Source of the DNA: Methanobacteriota archaeon
GTDB lineage: Archaea > Thermoplasmatota > Thermoplasmata > RBG-16-68-12
DNA: 8,404 nucleotides
NCBI GenBank assembly: GCA_005879065.1
Contig: VBLU01000093.1
Span: 1-8,404, forward strand
Direction of reading: 5' to 3'
The translations under genes and the position numbers were made by a program. Below, piece after piece: positions 1 through 4,748 of this stretch (its first letter is position 1; every line of letters starts with the position of its first letter). The notes under the pieces were generated by a model, which did not search any database, was not told where the DNA came from, and worked only from the letters and a program-made list of their open reading frames with translations.

Positions 1-237
1 CTCCGTGTGCGTCTCCGTTCGATCCAACAGGCGTTGAACGCTCGGTTCTCCAGCCTTTTCATATTCCTCCCACGCTCGTCGTCCGTGCCGGACGCACGAC
101 ATGCCTCCTGGGTTGCATCGGCGAACTTCACCTTCGGCTTAGGGCTGCCCGATCCGAAACGCATCCTGCAGCAGATTGATTCCCTGGCGTCATTGCTCGA
201 GGATGCGGCCACGTTGGCTCGAGGGGAGCGGGCATAG
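1..237 (+). CDS. Possible 3' end of a gene entering from the left edge
   Basis: This frame is open from the first base of the window to a TAG at 235-237, so it could be the last part of a gene that starts outside. The final ~28 residues (from the DPKRILQQID stretch) read like a natural amphipathic helix with regular Ile/Leu spacing and a charged end. The upstream part is arginine- and serine-rich and less protein-like, with no ATG in frame, so the coding frame could also be broken or absent there. I do not recognise the family. It would be convergent with the minus-strand dsrE-tusA-DUF309 unit, which is a sensible arrangement. It conflicts with the small minus-strand ORF at 128-361; only one of them is likely real. 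Confidence 0.27.
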   Translation, partial: LRVRLRSIQQALNARFSSLFIFLPRSSSVPDARHASWVASANFTFGLGLPDPKRILQQIDSLASLLEDAATLARGERA

Positions 238-361
238 AAACCGACCGGTCTTCCGAACAACAATCAGGCTGATTCGGCGGTTTCGGTCCGTAGATGTCGG
301 GTTCTCTGATGTGGCTTCCTTTCGCGCCCGTGGCTTTCATCCGCTGGTCCTCCCAAGGCAT
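128..361 (-). CDS. Possible small hypothetical protein (77 aa)
   Basis: The ORF runs from an ATG at 361-359 to a TGA at 130-128. No family is recognised; the product has an adjacent Cys-Cys pair and many prolines, no membrane segment and no signal peptide. Two things favour translation: a TATA-like GGGTTTGTC lies 25-30 bases before the ATG, matching the geometry of the Hel308 and pyrD promoters here, and a GGAGG at 349-353 lies 8 bases before a second in-frame ATG at 340-338 (70 aa). These two signals imply different starts. The C-terminal half lies opposite the better-looking helix of the plus-strand frame ending at 237 and has poor codon character. It could also be downstream leader or trailer sequence of the DUF309 unit. 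Confidence 0.25.
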   Translation of the reverse strand: MPWEDQRMKATGAKGSHIREPDIYGPKPPNQPDCCSEDRSVSMPAPLEPTWPHPRAMTPGNQSAAGCVSDRAALSRR

Positions 362-384
362 GGTGAATTGCCCCACGCCCCGGA

Positions 385-391
385 GACAAAC
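385..391 (-). promoter_or_regulatory. Weak TATA-like element before the small ORF at 361
   Basis: On the minus strand this reads GTTTGTC, with TTTGT at -29 to -25 relative to the ATG at 361. The surrounding AAGGGTTTGTC resembles AAGGTTTATC of the Hel308 promoter. It lies just after the DUF309 stop codon. Evidence is by similarity and spacing only. Confidence 0.25.
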
Positions 392-400
392 CCTTCCGTT

Positions 401-787
401 CTATGGAGGCGCTCGCTCGATTCGCGGGAAGTCGATTTTGGCATCCGTGGCGTCATCCCGCTGAATCGCCTCAATGCGCCCTCGATTCCCGTCGATGTGA
501 GCAATCAGGCCTGAGGCGTCGATTCCCAAGTACCGCGGCGGGTAATGCCGCATCTTGTCCGCTCCCCGTTGAAGGAGCGTGATGGCGCCCACGAGGTTGC
601 CGTTCTGGAAATGGTGGTAGGCCGCGCAGATTTGGATCAGACCCTGGAGGAAGAGACGCGGCTCGCCATGCTCCTGGCGCCAGACCTCCTCGAGGACCTC
701 GTGGGCCTCGAAGAAGTACTCCTCGTTGAACAGGCGGATTCCCTCCTGGATGGGGTCCAGACCGGGACCGTCCGCGACGGCCGACAT
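401..787 (-). CDS. DUF309 family protein
   Basis: A 128-residue soluble protein with the DUF309 signature: an N-terminal helix containing FFEAHEVLEEVW (residues 25-36), then QGLIQICAAYHH (48-59), a pattern of paired helices with conserved Glu, His and Trp. The biochemical function of the family is not established to my knowledge. The frame is open further upstream to 1018, but that extension runs through tusA in another frame, so I choose the ATG at 787-785; an in-frame GTG at 811-809 is an alternative. No clear ribosome binding site precedes either. It is the third gene of a minus-strand unit, starting about 40 bases after the tusA stop, so co-transcription with dsrE-like and tusA is likely. 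Length fits the family. Confidence 0.85.
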   Translation of the reverse strand: MSAVADGPGLDPIQEGIRLFNEEYFFEAHEVLEEVWRQEHGEPRLFLQGLIQICAAYHHFQNGNLVGAITLLQRGADKMRHYPPRYLGIDASGLIAHIDGNRGRIEAIQRDDATDAKIDFPRIERAPP

Positions 788-828
788 CCTGCCGGTCGTA
801 CGAACTCGCACGGGATGAAACTTTGCGG

Positions 829-1089
829 CTACGGTTTCGTCACGAGCAGCCGCCAGACTCCGCCGCGTTCCGTGGCAGTGAAGGTGTATCCGTTCCGCTC
901 CGCGAGAATCGGAATCGAGGAGGTCGCGGTCGCCTCGCTGTCCGTCAGGATTTCCACCGTGGTGCCGTGTGGCAACGATTCGAGCGCAAGCTTCGCCTGG
1001 ATGAAGGGATACGGGCACAGCAGGCCCCGCGTATCCACGACGCCGTTGGGCGATCGACTCGCCTCCGTGGTCACAGACGTCGCGTCCAT
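829..1089 (-). CDS. tusA: TusA-family sulfur carrier protein
   Basis: An 86-residue small soluble protein of the SirA/TusA/YeeD family. The diagnostic motif is DTRGLLCPYP, with the CPxP box at residues 25-28; Cys25 would carry the persulfide. After it come the helix with conserved Ala-Leu and the beta strands typical of the two-layer alpha/beta fold. In known systems TusA hands sulfur from a donor to DsrE-type relays, to tRNA thiolation or to cofactor synthesis; the acceptor here cannot be read from the sequence. It follows the dsrE-like gene with 8 bases between stop and ATG, so the two are almost certainly co-transcribed and probably translationally coupled. The N-terminus has a short Ser/Thr-rich extension. 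The alternative reading is another member of the same carrier family acting in redox or selenium metabolism. Confidence 0.93.
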   Translation of the reverse strand: MDATSVTTEASRSPNGVVDTRGLLCPYPFIQAKLALESLPHGTTVEILTDSEATATSSIPILAERNGYTFTATERGGVWRLLVTKP

Positions 1090-1097
1090 GGTCTCGC

Positions 1098-1478
1098 TCA
1101 GATGAAGGTCACGACGCCGCCGTCCTTCGCCGCGGGCAGCGCCTCGTTGAGAAACCCGATCATGTCCTCGAGTTTCACACCCGGTTCGACCGTCTCCGGC
1201 GTGATCCCCTGGTTTTTCAGGATCTCGCTCGAGGCGGCGCAGGCGCAGACCTCGGCGCCGTACTTGATCGCGTCGCGCAGCACTTGGCCAAGGGGAGGAT
1301 ATCCGGGAAGCTGGACCTTGTCGGCGGCCCCCTTCCGTAGCAGATCGAGGCCGGCGGTCGTCGCGTAGAGACGGGCCCTGTGACCCATCGCGGCGGCGCC
1401 CATCGCGAGCTGGAAGGCCGGGTAGGCTCGTTCGGGATCGTTCGACAGAAGGACGATGTGGAGCTCTTGTTCGCCCAT
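1098..1478 (-). CDS. DsrE-family (sulfur-relay-like) protein
   Basis: A 126-residue Rossmann-like protein of the DsrE/DsrF/peroxiredoxin-like superfamily. Visible features are an N-terminal strand (IVLLSND, residues 8-14), the helix FQLAMGAAAMGH (22-33) typical of DsrE proteins, a second strand followed by GLDLLRKG, and the segment GAEVCACAASSEIL with Cys78 and Cys80, the likely persulfide-carrying or redox site. Directly upstream is a TATA-like element at a leaderless spacing and a perfect palindrome between it and the ATG, so this gene heads a regulated unit with tusA and DUF309. The pairing with TusA supports a sulfur-transfer partner role; no hdr, dsrAB or rhodanese genes are in view, so the pathway is open. 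The start ATG at 1478-1476 fits the promoter. Confidence 0.88.
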   Translation of the reverse strand: MGEQELHIVLLSNDPERAYPAFQLAMGAAAMGHRARLYATTAGLDLLRKGAADKVQLPGYPPLGQVLRDAIKYGAEVCACAASSEILKNQGITPETVEPGVKLEDMIGFLNEALPAAKDGGVVTFI

Positions 1479-1484
1479 GGTTTC

Positions 1485-1499
1485 TATAACATCGTTATA
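1485..1499 (-). promoter_or_regulatory. Operator-like perfect palindrome in the dsrE-tusA promoter
   Basis: TATAAC and GTTATA form perfect 6-bp inverted arms around a 3-base spacer. The dyad ends 7 bases before the dsrE-like ATG and lies between the TATA-like element and the start, overlapping the expected transcription start. A protein bound here would block initiation. The regulator is not in the window. Confidence 0.5.
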
Positions 1500-1503
1500 C
1501 AGG

Positions 1504-1515
1504 ATAATATTTGAA
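1504..1515 (-). promoter_or_regulatory. TATA-like promoter element of the dsrE-tusA-DUF309 unit
   Basis: On the minus strand this reads TTCAAATATTAT, with the core AATATTAT 26-33 bases before the ATG at 1478. It is an AT-rich island in GC-rich surroundings and lies in the 60-base gap after the eIF-2B-like stop codon. The spacing predicts a leaderless or nearly leaderless mRNA. Confidence 0.55.
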
Positions 1516-1538
1516 CCTTCGTTGGACGGCCCTCCGTC

Positions 1539-2390
1539 CTACATGAGGCTATCGCGGGGGCGTGCGCCTCGGGCCGGAGCCAGAATCGTGCGGAGGATGT
1601 CCGGCGCATACGTCCCGCGTTCCGTGACGACCGTGGTGATCAGCGCCCCCGGCGTCAGGTCGAAGAGGTCTTGCATCCTTGCACCGGCGGGCCAGGACAC
1701 GGCATCGAAGCGCGCATCGAACTTGAGCGACTCGCACGCGACGTAGACGGGTTTCTCCTGGGCCATCGCCGATCGGGCGAGGGGCAGCGTTCCTCGCTTG
1801 TTAACGAGGGAACCGTCCCGCAGGATCGAGTCCGCTCCGACGAGGACGTACGTTGCCTCTGCAGCTCGAGTCGGTCCGACCTCGTCCGAGATGACCTCAA
1901 CGGGAATACCGTCTCGACCGAGGGCGGCGGCCATGGCTCGACCTTCGAACACGGGTCCCGCTTCCATGACCAAGACGCGAACGATGCGGCCTCGGTTGTG
2001 GGCCGCGAGAAGGCACGCCCGGACGCTCTCGCTGTAGCTCAACGTGAGGACCGTGGCCCGGTCGGGCGCGATCTTCAGGAACGTCTTGCCAATCCGCTCC
2101 CGAGCCGTATCCAGCTCCTCGAGGAGCTGGCGCAGCACCGCCATGGGTTCGTGTCCCTCGGCCACGAGGCCCACGAACATATGGACGACGTTGTGGACGA
2201 TCGCCATCGCGGGCTGGGCCTCCGAGATCCGTCGCGCGATCTCCGCGAGCGTCGCCGGGTCCCTCTGGCCCGGCCGCTCCAGGGTCGCAAGGGCCATCGT
2301 CTCGAGGGCCACCCGGGCGAGGCGGGACGCGCTGCTCGTGCGGTCCCCCGCGATCCCTTCGATCGCGTCCTCAACGACGGGGCCCAACAT
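1539..2390 (-). CDS. eIF-2B alpha/beta/delta-family protein (isomerase-like)
   Basis: A 283-residue protein with the layout of the eIF-2B / ribose-1,5-bisphosphate isomerase / MtnA superfamily: a helical N-terminal domain (about residues 1-105) and a Rossmann-like C-terminal domain with VLTLSYSESV (114-123), EAGPVFEGR (143-151) and GADSILRDGSLVNKRGT (185-201). Asp187 matches the conserved catalytic Asp of the isomerases. The conserved Cys of archaeal ribose-1,5-bisphosphate isomerase (in a THCNS-like motif) is replaced by Ser118, so isomerase activity is doubtful; a regulatory nucleotide- or sugar-phosphate-binding role is possible. The ATG at 2390 overlaps the end of the hydrolase gene by 20 bases and has a GAGAGG seven bases before it (2398-2403), which supports this start and coupled translation. 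The last residue codon is followed by TAG. Confidence 0.85.
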   Translation of the reverse strand: MLGPVVEDAIEGIAGDRTSSASRLARVALETMALATLERPGQRDPATLAEIARRISEAQPAMAIVHNVVHMFVGLVAEGHEPMAVLRQLLEELDTARERIGKTFLKIAPDRATVLTLSYSESVRACLLAAHNRGRIVRVLVMEAGPVFEGRAMAAALGRDGIPVEVISDEVGPTRAAEATYVLVGADSILRDGSLVNKRGTLPLARSAMAQEKPVYVACESLKFDARFDAVSWPAGARMQDLFDLTPGALITTVVTERGTYAPDILRTILAPARGARPRDSLM

Positions 2391-3315
2391 GCTCCAACCT
2401 CTCGTGGTAGGCCGCGAGGCCTCGAATGCTCACCCGGATCCGCCGCTCCAGGAAATCCCGCGGGAACCGCTTCGCAGCGCGACAAGTCATGTCGTACAGC
2501 TCCCGGAGGACGCCGTCTTCGCCCGCGGAGGCGAGGCGTTCCTTGACCACCCGCCCCCAGGACGGATACAGGGCCATCATCGCCTCGATCGCGGCCCTTG
2601 GTTTCCCATGGGGACCGTAATGGCTGAACAGTAAGGCCCGCGGCTTCAGGGCAAGGAGATGGCGGAACGTCTCGAGGTTCTTCTCCAGGTCGAACGACGG
2701 AGCGGGCGCGATCGGCATGAGGATTTCGTCGCCGGGAAAGTAGAGGCCGGCGGCATCGCCCGTGTAGACGCATCGATTCCGTTCATCCAGGATCGCGAGC
2801 TCGTGCGGCGCATGACCGGGGGAGTCGTAGAACACCAGGGAATGCGTCCCCAGGTCGAGTCGATCCTGATCCTTTACCGCGACGAGGCGGTCCGGAGGGA
2901 TCGGGCGCATCGTGCCGAACAGGTTGGCCTCGTCGTCATTCAGGGCCTGATGCGCACTCGCGACGAGCTTCGACGGGTCCACGAGGTGTTTGAAGCCGCG
3001 CTCGTGCACATACACCTTCGCTCGCGGCATGTCGGGCAGGAGAAATCCCGCGCCGCCCGCGTGGTCGAGGTGGATGTGCGACACGACCAGGGCATCGATG
3101 TCGGACGGCCGGAGGCCGAACGTCTTCACCGCCTCGAGGATTTTCGACGCATCCCAGGAGGTACCTGTCTCAATGATCGCCTTCTGCTCGTCATCGATCA
3201 GATAGACAGCGCCGAACCCTTCTTGTTGGAACATGCGAACGTCCGTGAGGTAGGTCTCCGGATCGAAGGGCAGTCGGGCGAAGGACATCGACCACAACAT
3301 GGGCCGGCGGCCCAT
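2371..3315 (-). CDS. Metallo-beta-lactamase-fold hydrolase
   Basis: A 314-residue cytoplasmic hydrolase of the MBL superfamily. All metal ligands are visible: the HxHxDH motif SHIHLDH (His80, His82, Asp84, His85), His168 in SPGH, Asp187 in TGD and His232 in SHYG. The remaining C-terminal ~75 residues are helical and basic, longer than a minimal MBL domain. Substrate is not predictable; glyoxalase II-like or other thioester/phosphoester hydrolases are possible. The start is ambiguous: ATG at 3315 has a GGAGG eight bases before it (3324-3328), but ATG at 3300 and at 3288 (protein beginning MSFARLPFD) are in frame, and the conserved fold only needs the last. A perfect hairpin covers the first two ATGs. 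The gene overlaps the eIF-2B-like gene downstream, so they form one unit. Confidence 0.92.
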   Translation of the reverse strand: MGRRPMLWSMSFARLPFDPETYLTDVRMFQQEGFGAVYLIDDEQKAIIETGTSWDASKILEAVKTFGLRPSDIDALVVSHIHLDHAGGAGFLLPDMPRAKVYVHERGFKHLVDPSKLVASAHQALNDDEANLFGTMRPIPPDRLVAVKDQDRLDLGTHSLVFYDSPGHAPHELAILDERNRCVYTGDAAGLYFPGDEILMPIAPAPSFDLEKNLETFRHLLALKPRALLFSHYGPHGKPRAAIEAMMALYPSWGRVVKERLASAGEDGVLRELYDMTCRAAKRFPRDFLERRIRVSIRGLAAYHERLEHVGPRR

Positions 3316-3317
3316 GT
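3297..3317 (-). promoter_or_regulatory. Perfect 9-bp dyad over the start region of the hydrolase gene
   Basis: ACATGGGCC and GGCCCATGT are exact inverted arms separated by three bases. In the mRNA this makes a strong GC-rich hairpin whose two arms each contain an in-frame ATG (3315-3313 and 3300-3298). It could occlude translation starts, or, if the real start is the ATG at 3288, act as a DNA operator 9-29 bases before it. Sequence shows the symmetry; the role is inference. Confidence 0.5.
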
Positions 3318-3323
3318 ACCTTT

Positions 3324-3328
3324 CCTCC
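3324..3328 (-). promoter_or_regulatory. Shine-Dalgarno GGAGG for the hydrolase start at 3315
   Basis: GGAGG on the minus strand lies eight bases before the ATG at 3315, a good spacing for archaeal 16S rRNA pairing. It favours the longest start, although it would lie outside the transcript if the mRNA is leaderless. Confidence 0.45.
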
Positions 3329-3339
3329 CGCGGGAACCC

Positions 3340-3346
3340 TTTTCTA
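3340..3346. promoter_or_regulatory. AT-rich element between tRNA-Leu and the divergent hydrolase
   Basis: TTTTCTA lies 23-29 bases before the mature 5' end of tRNA-Leu on the plus strand. Read on the other strand (TAGAAAA) it is 25-31 bases before the hydrolase ATG at 3315. It is the only AT-rich block in the short divergent gap, so it may serve one or both promoters. Match to an archaeal TATA consensus is weak in both directions. Confidence 0.35.
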
Positions 3347-3368
3347 CGTCTCGCGGATTCGGACCCAC

Positions 3369-3452
3369 GCGGCGGTAGCCAAGCTCGGAAACGGCGCGAG
3401 ATTTAGGGTCTCGTCCCGCAGGGGTTCCCAGGTTCGAATCCTGGCCGCCGCA
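3369..3452 (+). tRNA. tRNA-Leu (anticodon UAG)
   Basis: A complete type II tRNA can be folded by hand. The acceptor stem GCGGCGG (3369-3375) pairs fully with 3445-3451, and the discriminator base is A3452, as expected for leucine. The D arm is GCC/GGC (3378-3380 with 3393-3395), the anticodon stem CGAGA/TCTCG (3397-3401 with 3409-3413), and the seven-base loop carries TAG at 3404-3406, reading CUA and related CUN codons. The variable region 3414-3427 is 14 bases long and forms a CCC/GGG stem, the mark of Leu/Ser tRNAs. The T arm is CCAGG, TTCGAAT, CCTGG. There is no intron and no encoded CCA. Confidence 0.97.
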
Positions 3453-3524
3453 TCGGAGACGTCCAGGACATCACGGACGACGTCTTCGCCCTTCGATGCG
3501 TTGTCAAGCGATTGGCGAAGGTTC

Positions 3525-3788
3525 ATGGTTGCTGCCGTCCTGACTCTGTCGATGCGGAGTCTGTTGCCGATCCTCGCGGTCCCCTACGCCCCTGGACCAC
3601 CCGCCTCGCGCCCGATGCCCCATGCGCAACCTTCCGTAGACCGGGAATGGGAGGGCGTCACGATCCCCGCTCATCGGAAGCGGGTCGGTTCGCGCCGGGG
3701 CCTCCTCGTCATGATGGGAATCCTCGGGGGGCTCGTGGTCTTCGCCTTCTTCCTCTACGGCGTCGTATTCGCGAGGCTCTGGCCTTAG
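3525..3788 (+). CDS. Small single-span membrane protein (hypothetical)
   Basis: I do not recognise the family. The C-terminal part is clearly coding by its GC-rich third positions and contains one transmembrane helix of about 24 residues (GLLVMMGILGGLVVFAFFLYGVVF) preceded by a basic stretch, HRKRVGSRR, so the N-terminus should be cytoplasmic; only about five residues follow the helix. It ends with TAG at 3786-3788. The start is uncertain: ATG at 3525 (87 aa) has a GAAGG only four bases before it, a TTG at 3501 would add eight residues, and ATG at 3615 would leave a compact 57-residue protein beginning MPHAQPSVD, which looks the most natural. No TATA-like element fits any of them, so it might be read through from the tRNA gene. 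Confidence 0.55.
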   Translation: MVAAVLTLSMRSLLPILAVPYAPGPPASRPMPHAQPSVDREWEGVTIPAHRKRVGSRRGLLVMMGILGGLVVFAFFLYGVVFARLWP

Positions 3789-3904
3789 CGACCGGCGCAG
3801 GCGAGCGGCCGTTCCTGACCAGGTCCACACTGGTCGTCCTCGGGCTCGGCGTGCGCTGTTCGATCCTGTGTGAGCTTTACTGGTTCCGGGGGATGCCCAC
3901 CGCC

Positions 3905-3912
3905 GATATATC
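3905..3912 (+). promoter_or_regulatory. TATA-like element before the second small membrane protein
   Basis: GATATATC is the most AT-rich, TATA-like stretch in this part of the plus strand. It lies about 20-25 bases before an ATG at 3931 and 32-37 before an ATG at 3943, so transcription should begin near 3932-3938 and the later ATGs may be the real starts. Confidence 0.45.
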
Positions 3913-3930
3913 AACTCGGTCCACCATGAG

Positions 3931-4194
3931 ATGGCCAGAGGGATGTTCATGGTGATGCCTCCGATTCCGCCCGGCATCGGCACACTCCATCCGAAAGTGG
4001 TCCAGAGCGTCCGCACGGACGTACCCGCCGAACTCGAGCGGGTCCTCGTTGACGGCGGGGTTCGCGAAGGTAAGCCGGAGAATCCGTTGGTGCCCGGGAT
4101 CGCGGGTGCGGTCGGGCTTCTCATCCTCGTCATCGTGGGCATGGCGCTTATCGGTCTCGTCGTCCGATTTCTGTTGACCGGACAATTGCCCTGA
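3931..4194 (+). CDS. Small single-span membrane protein (hypothetical)
   Basis: No family is recognised. The 87-residue form has a proline-rich start, a mixed charged middle (residues 20-50) and a C-terminal transmembrane helix of about 25 residues beginning at NPLVPGIAG (51-59) and ending in RFLLTGQLP. The layout, soluble N-terminus and membrane tail, resembles the preceding small gene, but I see no clear sequence similarity between them. Four ATG codons in frame lie close together (3931, 3943, 3949, 3955). The TATA-like element at 3905-3912 suits the first two; an AGAGGG at 3937-3942 would serve the ATG at 3949 with a six-base spacing. The stop TGA at 4192-4194 lies at the edge of an inverted repeat that may end transcription. 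Confidence 0.6.
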   Translation: MARGMFMVMPPIPPGIGTLHPKVVQSVRTDVPAELERVLVDGGVREGKPENPLVPGIAGAVGLLILVIVGMALIGLVVRFLLTGQLP

Positions 4195-4240
4195 TGGGTC
4201 CCACGCTCGCGAGGCGGATCGGCTCCCGGAGGGACCCATC
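4193..4240. terminator. Inverted repeat between convergent genes, possible bidirectional terminator
   Basis: GATGGGTCCC (4193-4202) and GGGACCCATC (4231-4240) are perfect 10-bp inverted arms with a 28-base loop. They lie in the 62-base gap between two convergent genes and touch the stop codon of the plus-strand one. A short T run follows on the plus strand (4254-4257), ending within the cgi121 stop region. Archaeal termination depends mainly on T runs, so the stem may instead protect mRNA ends. Confidence 0.4.
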
Positions 4241-4256
4241 GGCGCGGTCCCGATTT

Positions 4257-4748
4257 TCATCGGAACGCGTCGAGGAGGGCCGTTCGCTCGAGCGCCAGAT
4301 CGCGTCGCGCCTCCTGCGGGACGGTCGCCTCTTCGGCGGGGGATATCCCGAGTGCTCGCAACGACTTCCCCTGCGCGTCCAAGACACTGTCGTCCCGGGT
4401 CCACCCGAGGGCCTCAATGAGATTGTCGACTCTCGACCCGAAGACACATATCGCCACGTTCGTCGATCCGATGCTGATGCCGGCCATCCCGATCGCCTCG
4501 CTGACCTGGCCCCGTCCGGACAAGTACAGGAGGGTTTCCATCGCGACGGATCGAGTGATCATCGAACTCGAGTCCCGCGCTCGTTCCGCGTGTCGGGCCG
4601 CCGTCTCGAGATGATCGGCGCCGAAAACCAGGCGGGCGTCCGCGAGCATCACCTCTGCGGCATGGGCCGTCCCCCACCGATGTGCCTCCTGGATGACGGC
4701 CTCGGGATCGGAGATCTTGGTGCGCACGCCTGCAATCGAATGGGTCAA
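4257..4748 (-). CDS. cgi121: KEOPS complex subunit Cgi121
   Basis: A 163-residue protein matching archaeal Cgi121, the KEOPS subunit that binds tRNA and aids Bud32/Kae1 in making the t6A modification next to the anticodon. Family features are the N-terminal strand IAGVRTKI, the central block ADARLVFGADHLETAARHA, the helix ITRSVAMETLLYLSGRGQVSEAI-like region (residues about 64-86) and the signature GMAGISIGSTNVAICVFG (87-104). The reading frame is open far upstream, but that part lies inside Hel308 in another frame. The natural N-terminus fits a TTG at 4748-4746 that overlaps the helicase TGA, which would couple their translation; a GTG further in would cut the first strand. Length and core are normal. 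A non-KEOPS paralogue is unlikely. Confidence 0.88.
   Translation of the reverse strand: MTHSIAGVRTKISDPEAVIQEAHRWGTAHAAEVMLADARLVFGADHLETAARHAERARDSSSMITRSVAMETLLYLSGRGQVSEAIGMAGISIGSTNVAICVFGSRVDNLIEALGWTRDDSVLDAQGKSLRALGISPAEEATVPQEARRDLALERTALLDAFR

Noticed and set aside
788..1018. N-terminal extension of the DUF309 frame
   Set aside because: It overlaps tusA in another frame and adds only low-quality sequence before the family's normal start.
1671..2546. Long plus-strand frame of 291 codons opposite the eIF-2B-like gene
   Set aside because: It is the antisense shadow of well-supported minus-strand genes, rich in Arg, Gly and His, with no domain.
3404..3414. Possible intron in the tRNA-Leu anticodon region
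   Set aside because: The anticodon stem closes perfectly on a normal seven-base loop, leaving no room for an intron.
3504..4142. Minus-strand frame of 212 codons opposite the two small membrane proteins
   Set aside because: Its translation is Pro/Arg/Ser-rich, and the plus strand gives clear membrane helices with better codon character.
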